A stretch of 64,000 bases of DNA from Paenibacillus mangrovi (lineage in GTDB: Bacteria > Bacillota > Bacilli > Paenibacillales > Paenibacillaceae): the NCBI RefSeq assembly GCF_022898935.1, contig NZ_JALIRP010000001.1, positions 744,001 through 808,000 of the forward strand, read 5' to 3'. The notes below the pieces were generated by a model. That model had not been told where the DNA came from. It made no database searches and worked only from the letters and a program-made list of their open reading frames with translations. The position numbers were made by a program, and so were the translations under genes. Each line of letters starts with the position of its first letter. Position 1 is the first letter of the stretch. Shown here piece by piece: positions 1-8,711 of the stretch.

Positions 1-1
1 T

Positions 2-163
2 ATTGCTTTATTTGTAGGAATGGCACTCGTAAACTTTATTATTTCTCTTGCCACTTCCTTACCTAGTAGTAATCTTATTAAACCATTAATAAGTATGATA
101 ATAGTGTTTTCTATCGATGTGTTATTGGTGCAGATGAAAGATAAGGCTGGCTTTTATACTTAG
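2..163 (+). CDS. C-terminal end of a membrane protein (partial)
   Basis: An open frame runs in from the left edge and stops at TAG 161-163, giving 53 residues. They form two hydrophobic stretches (starting IALFVGMALVNFII, then PLISMIIVFSIDVLL) and a short charged tail ending KDKAGFYT, as at the end of a small multi-pass membrane protein. The family cannot be named from this fragment. Confidence 0.55.
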   Translation: MALFVGMALVNFIISLATSLPSSNLIKPLISMIIVFSIDVLLVQMKDKAGFYT

Positions 164-214
164 AATAAGGTAAATCCCCGGAAAATCATTAAACATAGGA
201 AGGAAGTGTTCCTC

Positions 215-1006
215 ATGTCAGAATGGAAAGAACTTATAGAAGAATCTAAGCAAAGATGGGAAGAAAATGCTTATATTTGGGATGACTACATGGGAAATGA
301 GAGCAATCGATTTCATCGAGAATTGATAAGGCCTTTTACAGAAGAGTTATTACATATTGAAAAGGGAATCAAGGTCTTAGATATTGCTTGCGGGAATGGA
401 AATTTCTCAAGAAGGTTAATCGAATTGGGAGCTGATGTAACTGCTTTTGATTTCAGCTCGAAGTTGATCGAGAAAGCCAAGCTTCGAACAAAAGACATGA
501 ATAATATTACTTACCATGTAATCGATGCTACAGACTATGAGTCCATTATAAGTTTGGGTAAACAGAATTTTGATCGTGCAGTAGCGAATATGGCATTAAT
601 GGATATTGCAGATGTGACTCCTTTAGTGCGTGCCTTGTCGGAAGTGCTAAAACCGGGAGGAATCTTTGTGTTTTCTATTACGCATCCTTGTTTCCAAACG
701 CCTGGGATGAGAAAAGTACAGGAAACGGAAGATGTTAACGGTCGAGTGATTACTAGGAATAGCATTCAGACTTTTGATTATTTGAATTCAGGATCTTATG
801 AAGCATTAGCGATTAGAGACCAGCCCATTTCTCATTTTATGTTCCATCGAACCTTTTCGTACTATTTTCATTTATTTTTCTCATCTGGATTTGTCCTTGA
901 TGGTTTTTCTGAGCCAAGTTTTAAGAAGGAAGAGGAGAATAGTAGATTTGACTGGTATGATATACCTCCTGTAGCTATTTTTCGATTTAAGAAAATAATG
1001 GCCTAA
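215..1006 (+). CDS. Class I SAM-dependent methyltransferase
   Basis: 263 residues. The SAM-binding motif I VLDIACGNGNFSRR lies at about residues 54-67, followed by the acidic strand-2 end (VTAFDFSSKLIEKAK) and the post-motif LKPGGIFVFSITHP, a standard Rossmann methyltransferase. The ATG at 215 is chosen because AGGAAGG sits about nine bases upstream; a GTG at 206 lies inside that ribosome site. The substrate is not evident. It is one of four unrelated small methyltransferases in the first 30 kb and has its own gene-sized gaps on both sides, so no operon partner helps. Confidence 0.85.
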   Translation: MSEWKELIEESKQRWEENAYIWDDYMGNESNRFHRELIRPFTEELLHIEKGIKVLDIACGNGNFSRRLIELGADVTAFDFSSKLIEKAKLRTKDMNNITYHVIDATDYESIISLGKQNFDRAVANMALMDIADVTPLVRALSEVLKPGGIFVFSITHPCFQTPGMRKVQETEDVNGRVITRNSIQTFDYLNSGSYEALAIRDQPISHFMFHRTFSYYFHLFFSSGFVLDGFSEPSFKKEEENSRFDWYDIPPVAIFRFKKIMA

Positions 1007-1081
1007 ATGCTCTCGGTTCTTGAATACAATAACATTTGTGCAATAGTAACAAGAGGATCTAAATGAGGAGGTTAGTCGGTA

Positions 1082-1795
1082 TTGGAAAAAACAATTAAAA
1101 ATGTAGAAGACTTATACGCAATGTTAGATTCACAGTTTAGAGCATCGGAGCAATTTTGGGATCCATTTTATTCAGACAGGGAACGTCCAGTTCCATTTTT
1201 TCATAATAAACCCGATGAGAATCTGCAGTCCTACTTATCTCGAGGATTGATTCAGCCGGGGAGAGCAATGGAGTTAGGTTGTGGTCCTGGAAGAAATGCT
1301 ATTTTTCTTCATCGGAACGGTTTTAAGGTAGATGCATTCGATATTTCTCAAGTAGCTATTGATTGGGCTAAGGAAAGAGCCAGTGAATTAACATACAATA
1401 TTCATTTTCAATGTCAATCTGTCTTTGAATTGAAGCCTAATGAAGAGTACGATTTAGTATATGATTCGGGATGCTTGCATGGAATATTACCTCATCGCAG
1501 AATACAGTATTTAAAGATGATATATTCCGGATTGAAGCCGGGAGGGTATTTTGGATTAACATGCTTTGCCCCGGGATTTGGGGATGTAGGAGGGCCCGAG
1601 TTTAATTTATCTGATTGGGATGTTTATGAAGTGAATTCCATGAAGGGCGGACTAGCCTTTACAGAAGAAAAAATTCGATATTTATTATCTGATTATTTCG
1701 AATGCATTGAATTAAGAATGATGAATGAAATGGATAAGGATAGCGATCTCTTTGGAGTACCATTTCTATGGACCTCCTTATGGAGAAAGAAATAA
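1082..1795 (+). CDS. Class I SAM-dependent methyltransferase, TehB/thiopurine-like
   Basis: 237 residues starting at TTG 1082, ten bases after GAGGAGG. Motif I ELGCGPGRNAIFL is at residues 64-76, followed by VDAFDISQVAIDWAKERA. The acidic strand-4 segment EYDLVYDSGCLHGI and LKPGGYFGLTCFAPG resemble the TehB/thiopurine methyltransferase branch, whose members methylate small molecules, including tellurite or thiols. The N-terminal WDPFYSDRERPVPFF segment is typical of that group. The actual substrate is unknown. Confidence 0.85.
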   Translation: MEKTIKNVEDLYAMLDSQFRASEQFWDPFYSDRERPVPFFHNKPDENLQSYLSRGLIQPGRAMELGCGPGRNAIFLHRNGFKVDAFDISQVAIDWAKERASELTYNIHFQCQSVFELKPNEEYDLVYDSGCLHGILPHRRIQYLKMIYSGLKPGGYFGLTCFAPGFGDVGGPEFNLSDWDVYEVNSMKGGLAFTEEKIRYLLSDYFECIELRMMNEMDKDSDLFGVPFLWTSLWRKK

Positions 1796-1830
1796 TTAGA
1801 AACAAACTCTAATGGGATAGGTGAGAAAAT

Positions 1831-2007
1831 ATTAAATTACTCTTTATTTGTAGTCGTAACAAGTGGCGGAGTTTAACAGCGGAGAAGATTTTTAACGGGT
1901 ACAATGGCTATGAAGTGCGTTCAGCCGGTACTGAAGAGGGTGCGAGGATTAAAGTTACCGAAGGACATGAATCAACAGTATCTGAATATATAGAAGTGCC
2001 TGAATAA
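1831..2007 (+). pseudogene. Remnant of a low-molecular-weight tyrosine-phosphatase-like gene with its centre missing
   Basis: An open frame without ATG (first codon ATT 1831 after GGTGAG) encodes 58 residues: KLLFICSRNKWRSLTAEKIF, then EVRSAGTEEGARIKVTEGH, then directly STVSEYIEVPE. The first part matches the N-terminal P-loop of the short (about 105-110 aa) predicted protein tyrosine phosphatase family; the last dozen residues match its C-terminus. About 50 central residues, including the region that should carry the catalytic Asp, are absent, and the frame is kept. It is almost certainly inactive. Confidence 0.7.
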
Positions 2008-2022
2008 CTCAGCCAACAAATG

Positions 2023-2062
2023 CCCCAGCCCAAGATAAGAGCTATCTAAGGCTGGGGTTTTT
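2023..2062 (+). terminator. Rho-independent terminator
   Basis: Arms CCCCAGCC (2023-2030) and GGCTGGGG (2050-2057) are followed by TTTTT. It closes the phosphatase remnant. Confidence 0.85.
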
Positions 2063-2130
2063 CGTGAATACAAGAACGTTTATCAGCAATCACATGAATA
2101 CTTTTAATAATACAATTGGAGGTTATATTG

Positions 2131-2829
2131 ATGAAATACTTTATTATCACAGGATCATCCCGTGGCATTGGTGAAGCAATAGTCCAAAAATTACTGAAAC
2201 CAAATCATCACTTAATTTGTATTTCGAGAAGAACAAATAGTGAGCTCATTGCTTTAGCGAATTCCAGGAATATTCCATTAAATTATTTTGAGTTTGATCT
2301 AAATAACGTTCATAAAATTGAAGAATTGATGGAAAAAATTATGCAAACGATGGATGAAGCTAGTGTAGAGTCGATTTATTTAATAAATAATGCAGCGGTT
2401 GTCAAACCGGTTGAATTATTAGATCTGAGTGACGCAGATGATATTATACAACATATGAATATTAATTTAATTGCACCGATGATTTTATCATCAAGCTTTA
2501 TTAAAAACACAAGACATCTCGAAGTAGACAAACGTATTTTGAATATTTCTTCAGGATTATCATTTAATTTAAAGGCGATGTTAAGTTGTTATTCAACTTC
2601 TAAAGCAGGACTTGAAACATTTACGAAAGCGGTCGGTGTCGAGCAAAATAATGTTAAAATTATGGGAGTTAGGCCGGGGGCAGTAGATACTCAGATGTAC
2701 GAAGATTCGATAAGTACTGATGAACAGGCATATAAAGTAAAGTTAGCAAAGCCGAGCTATGCCGCCGATAGAATATTATCGTTCCTATTTGATCGATTTG
2801 AACATGGTAAAGTGGTTAAAGGTTGGTAG
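2131..2829 (+). CDS. SDR-family NAD(P)-dependent oxidoreductase (YueD/sepiapterin-reductase-like)
   Basis: 232 residues of a classical short-chain dehydrogenase. The TGSSRGIG cofactor glycine motif is at 7-14, NNAAV at about 86-90, and the catalytic YxxxK is Y154/K158 (CYSTSKAG). RPGAVDTQM is the usual post-catalytic PG motif. The arginines after strand 2 (ISRRTN) suggest NADPH preference. Layout resembles Bacillus YueD, a benzil/sepiapterin-type carbonyl reductase. ATG 2131 is preferred because TTGGAGG (2116-2122) is the ribosome site; a TTG at 2116 would lie within it. Confidence 0.85.
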   Translation: MKYFIITGSSRGIGEAIVQKLLKPNHHLICISRRTNSELIALANSRNIPLNYFEFDLNNVHKIEELMEKIMQTMDEASVESIYLINNAAVVKPVELLDLSDADDIIQHMNINLIAPMILSSSFIKNTRHLEVDKRILNISSGLSFNLKAMLSCYSTSKAGLETFTKAVGVEQNNVKIMGVRPGAVDTQMYEDSISTDEQAYKVKLAKPSYAADRILSFLFDRFEHGKVVKGW

Positions 2830-2886
2830 TGCAACAATGTTAACCGAAATTCCCCTAAAACCTAATAATAATTAAGGGGTGGAAAT

Positions 2887-3510
2887 TTGAAACTAGGACA
2901 ATACTTTTTAGATCATCGCTATAAGACATTTAGAGATTTTAGTCTTGAGACGGACTCAGATCAAGTTATTTGTAATGAAGGGAATTTTACTTTTTTTCAT
3001 TATACACATTTAGGTAAATTATCCATGATTCTGAAGGAAGAAGGTGGATTGTGGGCAAGACGGAGAGTCGCTTGTCCTTACCCACCGGAAGAATTTATTG
3101 AGTCTTATCTAGTTGAAGGATTTCTTAGCCCGTTACCTATGTGGCTGAAAACCAGTACATATTATAATGACCTGGGATATGAATTGACAAAGAAGTTTAT
3201 TGGTAATCTTTTGCTTGAAGTTACAATACCCATTGATAAATTTAATATTTATATATCAGATTATTCGCATATATTAGAATGTAAAACTCTAGAATATAGC
3301 AGTAAAAAAGGTATTCCCTTGGGATATGATTGTAGTAATGGCAGGGAATGCACTCAAGCTTATGTGAATTCCTATATACCGATTCAGGATTATTCTGGGC
3401 AACACCATGCTCCTATAGTTCAAGTGCTTAGAAAGGGAGAAGGAATAGCGATACCCAAAAAGTATATTATGATATGTGAATTACAACCTCTTAAGGTTCT
3501 CAAAGAATAG
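2887..3510 (+). CDS. Hypothetical protein, possibly ADP-ribosyltransferase-like fold
   Basis: 207 residues, TTG start at 2887 six bases after AAGGGGTGG. I do not recognise the family. The segment FFHYTHLGKLSMILKEEGGL (about residues 36-55) resembles the N-terminal His-x-Thr strand and helix with which many ART-fold proteins (DarT, Tpt1-like) begin, but the catalytic Glu region cannot be placed. No signal peptide or membrane segment. It is rich in aromatic residues and has several cysteines (CPYP, CSNGREC). No toxin-antitoxin partner overlaps it. Confidence 0.55.
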   Translation: MKLGQYFLDHRYKTFRDFSLETDSDQVICNEGNFTFFHYTHLGKLSMILKEEGGLWARRRVACPYPPEEFIESYLVEGFLSPLPMWLKTSTYYNDLGYELTKKFIGNLLLEVTIPIDKFNIYISDYSHILECKTLEYSSKKGIPLGYDCSNGRECTQAYVNSYIPIQDYSGQHHAPIVQVLRKGEGIAIPKKYIMICELQPLKVLKE

Positions 3511-3570
3511 AATGGCATCATATAAAACCGTATTCAAGTTTTTAATCCATTTGAGGGAGTGGTGACTTGT

Positions 3571-4059
3571 ATGAAAACAGGTTTTTTAATTATTGATATG
3601 CAAGCAATCCATCTGGAGAATCTGGAAAAGAAAATAATAGATAGAGCTTGCGAGTATATCAATTATGTGTCAGATGTGCTTCGTTCTAATGATCAGGTTG
3701 TTATCCATGTTCAAGACATTGAAGGGCTTAACGAATCAAATAGAGATCTATATCATACGATTCCAGAAATTCAAATCAAAGATAAAGACATGATATTGAC
3801 CAAAGAAAATTCGAATGCATTTTGGAAGACTGATTTAGAACAAATTTTATTGAATGAAAGCATAGAGCTTATAATCATTTCAGGTTTTGCTGCAGAGCAT
3901 TGCGTCTTATTTACCTATAACGGAGCCATTGAAAGAGGATTTAAACCTGTACTATTACAAAATGGAATATTAAGTAATAATAGTGATGTGATAACTTCAG
4001 CATATAGAGATAGGAACTTGATCTCTTATTCTGTTATTGAATATTTAATAAATAAGTGA
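3571..4059 (+). CDS. Isochorismatase-like cysteine hydrolase
   Basis: 162 residues with the isochorismatase fold. GFLIIDMQ at the N-terminus supplies the catalytic Asp, a lysine lies in MILTKENSNAFW, and SGFAAEHCVLFT carries the nucleophilic Cys in the usual xGxxxxxCV context. Family members hydrolyse amides such as nicotinamide or carbamoylated small molecules; the substrate here is unknown. ATG 3571 is chosen over an upstream GTG at 3559, which lies in the GAGGGAGTGGTG ribosome-site stretch. Confidence 0.85.
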   Translation: MKTGFLIIDMQAIHLENLEKKIIDRACEYINYVSDVLRSNDQVVIHVQDIEGLNESNRDLYHTIPEIQIKDKDMILTKENSNAFWKTDLEQILLNESIELIIISGFAAEHCVLFTYNGAIERGFKPVLLQNGILSNNSDVITSAYRDRNLISYSVIEYLINK

Positions 4060-4277
4060 AAGCAGAAATGCTACTCAAGGAAGGTCTTTAGTGAAAGATG
4101 CAATAACGATCATGTTCCTCTTTGAAACGTTCATTCGGAAAATTTCGAATGTCCAGAAAATTCAGATGGATTTTCAAACATATACAAGGTAAGAAGATAA
4201 TTGATTTTTTTCTGTATTAGAGAGCGGCATTGCCTTACAATGATCAAAAAATCGAACTGAATTGAGGGAAATCTATT

Positions 4278-4877
4278 ATGTCTAATAATGATCCAATCAA
4301 ATTAAAAGGCAAAAGGGTGACCCCAATGATACATTTCTATGCTGATTCTATTGAACTTATAGACTATCGTTTTTCGGCCGCATCAGTGTTTCCAAGCGGA
4401 ACCATTCGAAAAGATCAGATTCGGGAGGCTTTGCTGGACTGTTTTCCTCCGGAAATCCGTACCGCGGCAGGTGAAGTGTTATTTGTGGATGCTGTTTATA
4501 AAGATGATCTCAAACAATTCGCTTTAACGAATGCCATTCCGGTCGTCAAGAGAGTGGATACCTGGGGGCTGCTTTTAGAAGTGTTTTTAGATACGGAATA
4601 TAGCGATGAAAGCAAAGAAAAAGACTTCCAGCTTTTAGCCGCATGCGGGATTTCCCGGGAAGAAGTGAATCGTATCAGACACTCCGTTCAGGATGTGATG
4701 ATTGCTTATAATTTTAAGTCCATGTTGTGGGAATGGTTTCATTTGGGCTTGTACGATTTGCTCTCGGCATATACCGGCGTCCTGACAGGGAACGGATACA
4801 AACAAGGCAAAAAGGAATTCAGGAAATTTTATCAAGATGCGATGATCATAGCAAATAAGGGGATTTTTAGGGAGTAA
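4278..4877 (+). CDS. Hypothetical protein
   Basis: 199 residues, ATG 4278 after TTGAGGG. It is soluble, has no signal peptide or recognisable catalytic motif, and begins with a short segment leading to TPMIHFYADSIELIDYRFSA. The second half is helical with aromatic clusters (MLWEWFHLGLYDLLSAYTG). I do not recognise the family. The 218 bases before it hold no gene or clear promoter that I can see. Confidence 0.6.
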   Translation: MSNNDPIKLKGKRVTPMIHFYADSIELIDYRFSAASVFPSGTIRKDQIREALLDCFPPEIRTAAGEVLFVDAVYKDDLKQFALTNAIPVVKRVDTWGLLLEVFLDTEYSDESKEKDFQLLAACGISREEVNRIRHSVQDVMIAYNFKSMLWEWFHLGLYDLLSAYTGVLTGNGYKQGKKEFRKFYQDAMIIANKGIFRE

Positions 4878-4926
4878 TTTCACGAAAATAGTTGAGGGAA
4901 GAAAGAAGAAAATTTGGGTATGGGAT

Positions 4927-5481
4927 GTGAAACCCGTGAAACAAATCGTAGAAGCAGTATTTATCGATCGAGATGGAACTATTGGTGGGTATGGTCATTT
5001 TATTCATCCAAATGAATTTGAGATTTTTCCTAATGCTTTATTGGCTATTCAGTTGTTAAAAAAGAACAATATTAAAGTTTTTGCGTTTACCAATCAATAC
5101 AGAATATCTCGAGGACAAGCTACTTTGGACGAGTTTGAAGAGCAATTTAGAGAATATGGATTTGATCAGTCTTACATATGCCCGCATGAATTAGATGATC
5201 ATTGTGACTGTAGGAAACCTAAAGCTGGAATGCTTCTCAGGGCTTCAATAGAGCATAAATTAGATTTAACAAAATGCGTAGTTATTGGGGATGTTGGGGA
5301 TACAGATATGCTAGCAGCTCACAGAGTTGGAGCAAAGAAGATTCTTGTGAAAACGGGATGGGGAGAAGGTTCGCTAGGGGAATTTAGAGATAAATGGATA
5401 GAAACAGAACCTGATTTTATTGCTGGTGATATTTTAGAAGCAGTTGAATGGATCATAGATTCAAGCATGAGGACAACGTGA
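4927..5481 (+). CDS. HAD-superfamily IIIA phosphatase (GmhB/histidinol-phosphatase type)
   Basis: 184 residues. HAD motif I is FIDRDGTIGG (nucleophile and acid DxD), motif II is the Thr in FAFTNQ, and motif III/IV are KPKAGM and VIGDVGDTDML. The CPHELDDHCDCRKP segment is the Cys/His zinc loop of the GmhB/HisB phosphatase subfamily, whose members dephosphorylate sugar phosphates or histidinol phosphate. GTG 4927 is used; GTG 4936 is an alternative. The substrate is unresolved. Confidence 0.85.
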   Translation: MKPVKQIVEAVFIDRDGTIGGYGHFIHPNEFEIFPNALLAIQLLKKNNIKVFAFTNQYRISRGQATLDEFEEQFREYGFDQSYICPHELDDHCDCRKPKAGMLLRASIEHKLDLTKCVVIGDVGDTDMLAAHRVGAKKILVKTGWGEGSLGEFRDKWIETEPDFIAGDILEAVEWIIDSSMRTT

Positions 5482-5504
5482 TCAGAATTTGTATTTTGTA
5501 CGGA

Positions 5505-5543
5505 AAACAGCCCCGCTTCTTTCAAGAAGTTGGGGCTGTTTGT
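5505..5543 (+). terminator. Rho-independent terminator
   Basis: AAACAGCCCC and GGGGCTGTTT pair almost perfectly around a CTTCTTTCAAGAAG apex, ending in T residues. It separates the HAD gene from the TetR promoter. Confidence 0.85.
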
Positions 5544-5563
5544 ACTTTGCTGCAGATGTTCCC

Positions 5564-5592
5564 ATGACAAATAAGCATGACTATGTTATGAT
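5564..5592 (+). promoter_or_regulatory. Sigma-A promoter of the TetR-DUF4097 operon
   Basis: ATGACA (5564-5569) and TATGAT (5587-5592) are separated by exactly 17 bases. The predicted start point falls at about 5599, inside the operator that follows. Confidence 0.7.
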
Positions 5593-5596
5593 ACAA

Positions 5597-5609
5597 ACCA
5601 ACGTTCGGT
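5597..5609 (+). promoter_or_regulatory. Candidate TetR operator
   Basis: ACCAACGTTCGGT is an inverted repeat with 11 of 13 positions symmetric. It covers the predicted transcription start just upstream of the TetR gene, a typical place for autorepression. Confidence 0.6.
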
Positions 5610-5631
5610 ATGTAAAAAGGAGTTGCACCCA

Positions 5632-6282
5632 ATGGCTAGAAATAAGTATCCAGAACAAACCGTAGAACATATTCTGTCGGTTTCAGCTAAGCTTTTCACT
5701 GAGAAAGGCTTTGATAAGACGAGCATTCAAGACATTATTCAAGAATTAGGTATGTCCAAGGGGGCTGTGTACCATCATTTTAAATCTAAAGACGAAATCC
5801 TCGAGGCTGTAATGAGACAGCATTTTGACCGGGCTGCGAGCAGGTTGGATGAACTCGTCGCGAATACACAGGCTGTGAACGCGAGGGAGAAGCTGATCGG
5901 CATCTTGGAGAACAGCGTAGCAGATCCGAAAATCCATGCCATAGATCGAATCTTAAGTGCTCAAATCAAGAATCCGCAATTCGTAGTGGCAGGCATTCAA
6001 GATGGGGTGAACAAGGATGCTGCGATCATTGCGAAGATTATGAAGGAAGGTCAGCTAGACGGATCAATTATTACAGACTACCCGGTCGAATGTGCAGAGG
6101 TGTTCATGATGCTCGTGAATATATGGGCGAACCCGATCCTGTTTAATCGCACGCTTCCGGAGACCATACGTCGCTTACGGTTTATGCAGCACATGATGAA
6201 GCAGCTAGGCGTTGACATTGTAAGTGACACATTGATTCAGCACATCATAGATCATCATGCTGAAATAGACGGATATCAATGA
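5632..6282 (+). CDS. TetR/AcrR-family transcriptional regulator
   Basis: 216 residues. The N-terminal helix-turn-helix is clear (ILSVSAKLFTEKGFDKTSIQ, then MSKGAVYHHFKSKDEIL), followed by an all-helical ligand/dimer domain. ATG 5632 follows AAGGAG by about nine bases; the in-frame TTG at 5623 abuts the ribosome site. It is followed after 30 bases by the DUF4097 gene, so the two form an operon that this repressor probably controls through the inverted repeat at 5597-5609. The inducer is unknown. Confidence 0.9.
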   Translation: MARNKYPEQTVEHILSVSAKLFTEKGFDKTSIQDIIQELGMSKGAVYHHFKSKDEILEAVMRQHFDRAASRLDELVANTQAVNAREKLIGILENSVADPKIHAIDRILSAQIKNPQFVVAGIQDGVNKDAAIIAKIMKEGQLDGSIITDYPVECAEVFMMLVNIWANPILFNRTLPETIRRLRFMQHMMKQLGVDIVSDTLIQHIIDHHAEIDGYQ

Positions 6283-6312
6283 ATGAAGTCGTGAGATAAG
6301 GGAGAGAGAAGA

Positions 6313-7086
6313 ATGCTAGATATCGCGAATATACGTAAAAGTAAGCAAATTCAAGATACCATTTTACATATTTCATTAGACTGGTTGTCAGGGGATATTC
6401 AGATTCTGAAAAACGATACCGAAACCATAGAAATCATTCAGTATGCAAAGCAGGGGTTCTTAGAGAGCAAGTTATTCGATGCGCAGGTAGAGAACGGTGT
6501 ATTAAACATTGTAGACGGGCGCAAGCGCAAGCTGTGTTTGGGAATAAATTTTCATCGAACGATGCTGGAGCTTCGTCTTCCACCGCAACTATTCCAATCC
6601 TTCTCGATACAGAGTACAGGAAGTCATGTCACGATCGAAGATCTCCAAGTAGTGAAATGCAGCTGCCGCATCACTTCCGGAAAAGCCCACATTGCAGGAA
6701 CGTTCGCTAATCTCGATGTAAGAGCGGTAGGCAGTCATATCATGGGCGAACGGCTGGCGGTACAGAAGCTTCATCTTCAAGCAACATCCTCCACAGCATC
6801 TTTTTCGGGCAGTTTCTCTGAGATCGATAGCCAAATCACGGGCAGGAGCATAAACATGCTGTCCTCCTCAATGATTCAGCGGCTCCAATCCATTTCCACG
6901 GGAGCAAGCGTTAAAGTGTCCGTTCCCGAGAACGACGGTTTCATCCTTCAGTATAAGAAGAACAGCGGCCAGATGCATAGCGATTTCCCACTAGTATCAC
7001 AAGGGAATGAGCACACTTATAAGAGAGGTGGGAGCACCTTTATTGCGGAGGTTCGAGGCGGAAAATTTACAATTTTGAGAAATTAG
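6313..7086 (+). CDS. DUF4097-type beta-strand-rich protein
   Basis: 257 residues made of repeating short beta strands (LRLPPQLFQSFSIQSTGSHV, ISTGASVKVSVPEND, and TSGKAHIAG), the pattern of the DUF4097 putative adhesin / LiaG-like beta-helix family. There is no signal peptide or membrane segment, so it is probably cytoplasmic or acts with a partner. It is co-transcribed with the TetR gene and followed by a terminator. DUF4097 proteins often accompany envelope-stress regulators, but its job here is inference only. Confidence 0.7.
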   Translation: MLDIANIRKSKQIQDTILHISLDWLSGDIQILKNDTETIEIIQYAKQGFLESKLFDAQVENGVLNIVDGRKRKLCLGINFHRTMLELRLPPQLFQSFSIQSTGSHVTIEDLQVVKCSCRITSGKAHIAGTFANLDVRAVGSHIMGERLAVQKLHLQATSSTASFSGSFSEIDSQITGRSINMLSSSMIQRLQSISTGASVKVSVPENDGFILQYKKNSGQMHSDFPLVSQGNEHTYKRGGSTFIAEVRGGKFTILRN

Positions 7087-7132
7087 GAATACGGCAATAT
7101 GAACTAAGCCGCTAAAACTATTCAATTATTCT

Positions 7133-7170
7133 AAAAGCACCTGACCTAAGGATAAGGCGGGTGCTTTTGT
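7133..7170 (+). terminator. Rho-independent terminator
   Basis: AAAAGCACC (7133-7141) pairs with GGTGCTTTT (7160-7168). It ends the TetR-DUF4097 operon. Confidence 0.8.
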
Positions 7171-7312
7171 AGTTATACAGCATATGATGCTAAGCTAAAT
7201 CTTTTAGAAAAAAATAGAAGGAAGACGGGTCATCTTGAAGAAATTGTTAGAAGTATAACAATTGAGATGTGAAGTATTAGAATTCGAAAAAGTAGTGAAA
7301 TGGAGGTTTGAC

Positions 7313-8422
7313 ATGAAGGATTATAGAAATCAGCAACTTGCGCATAATGTCGTAAACTACTCACTTTGTATAAGGAAGAACGAAAATCTTTTAATAGAAG
7401 TAGAAGGTCACGAAAATTTGCTTGTAAAAGCAATTGTTGAAGAAACATATAAAGCAGGCGGAAATCCATTTGTTACGTTTATAGATAATGAGATATTAGC
7501 AATTCAATTAAAGCAATGTACTTCAGAACAAATAAAATTAATGTCTACGTTTGATCAGGTAAGAATGAATGAAATGGATGCATATCTTCTCATTAGAGCA
7601 GACCTAAACACAAATGAGCTAAATGATGTAGATGTAGAGAAAATGGATTATTACTGGAAAAATTATTATCATGAGGTTCATGCACACAGGTGGAGTAATA
7701 CCAAGTGGTGTATCATGAGTTATCCTAATGCTTCGGCAGCTCAACGAGCGAATATGTCGACAGAGAAATTTGAAGATTTGTACTTTAAAGTATGTAATTT
7801 AGATTACTCCAAGCTTGCTTTGCAAATGAGTAAACTTGTTGATCTTTTAAAAAGGACTGAAACCGTTAGAATTGAAGGGCCTGGGTGTGATTTATCCATG
7901 TCCATAAAAAACATGCCTGTCTCCATGGATGCAGGTCATCAAAACCTCCCCGATGGTGAAGTTTATTGCATTCCACGAAAAGATTCGATCAATGGATATA
8001 TATCTTTTAATACGCCGGTGACTTATCAGGGAACTACATTTGAAAATATAAAGTTTACGTTTAAAGATGGGAAAATTGAAGAAGCAACTGCAAACGATAC
8101 CGAAAAAATGAATCTGATTCTTAATACGGATCAAGGTTCAAGATATATAGGAGAGTTTGGAATCGGGCTGAATCCATATATTACAAATCCAATGAAAGAT
8201 ATTTTATTCGATGAGAAAATATGGGGAAGTATTCATCTTGCGGTAGGATCGGCTCCGATACAAGGTGAAAACACAAATCTGTCATCGATACATTGGGATA
8301 TTGTACATATACAAAGGCCGGAGTATGGTGGAGGTCAACTATGGTTTGACGATGTCCTTGTTAGGCAAGATGGGTATTTTGTCTTTGATGAACTGAAAGG
8401 ATTAAATCCGGAGAATTTTTAA
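7313..8422 (+). CDS. M29-family aminopeptidase
   Basis: 369 residues, ATG 7313 after GGAGG. It resembles the thermophilic-type (AmpS/PepS) metallo-aminopeptidases. The metal-ligand regions are visible: NLPDGEVY, YIGEFGIGLNP, and the C-terminal NTNLSSIHWDIV with the His-x-Asp pair. It is about 40 residues shorter than the ~410-residue AmpS/PepS enzymes, with a correspondingly short N-terminal part, but all metal ligands appear present. These enzymes release N-terminal residues from cytosolic peptides. Confidence 0.85.
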   Translation: MKDYRNQQLAHNVVNYSLCIRKNENLLIEVEGHENLLVKAIVEETYKAGGNPFVTFIDNEILAIQLKQCTSEQIKLMSTFDQVRMNEMDAYLLIRADLNTNELNDVDVEKMDYYWKNYYHEVHAHRWSNTKWCIMSYPNASAAQRANMSTEKFEDLYFKVCNLDYSKLALQMSKLVDLLKRTETVRIEGPGCDLSMSIKNMPVSMDAGHQNLPDGEVYCIPRKDSINGYISFNTPVTYQGTTFENIKFTFKDGKIEEATANDTEKMNLILNTDQGSRYIGEFGIGLNPYITNPMKDILFDEKIWGSIHLAVGSAPIQGENTNLSSIHWDIVHIQRPEYGGGQLWFDDVLVRQDGYFVFDELKGLNPENF

Positions 8423-8441
8423 ACCGTGAAGGTAGGTGTTA

Positions 8442-8634
8442 TGGAAGTACGTTAATGATCGTCCAGTTGCATACGGTAAAATAAGACATACTTTGAATGA
8501 TATTTTAAAAGAGTACGGTGGGCACGATAACATGCGATGAAACAAATACAAGATCAAGAAGAGTAATTGAAAGTAACAATGGTTACCTTGAAGTGATACA
8601 TAAAGGGATCTGTAAATACTGGATTCAGACCTGA
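8442..8634 (+). pseudogene. GNAT acetyltransferase remnant with missing N-terminus and centre
   Basis: Two coding fragments lie in different frames. The first (8442 to about 8525) reads KYVNDRPVAYGKIRHTLND and LKEYGGH, the strand-2/3 region of a GNAT family that normally continues into the RxxGxG acetyl-CoA loop. The second (about 8524-8634) reads TCDETNTRSRRVIESNNGYL, the C-terminal alpha4-beta6 segment of the same family. The acetyl-CoA-binding loop between them and the first ~60 residues are gone, and the frame changes at the junction near 8525. It cannot be functional. Confidence 0.6.
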
Positions 8635-8711
8635 CTGTCCATCTCTAACATTTAGCGGTTACAATTTAAAACACTGTGCTCTGCACTCGTGGTTCATAAG
8701 GAGAGATTAAA

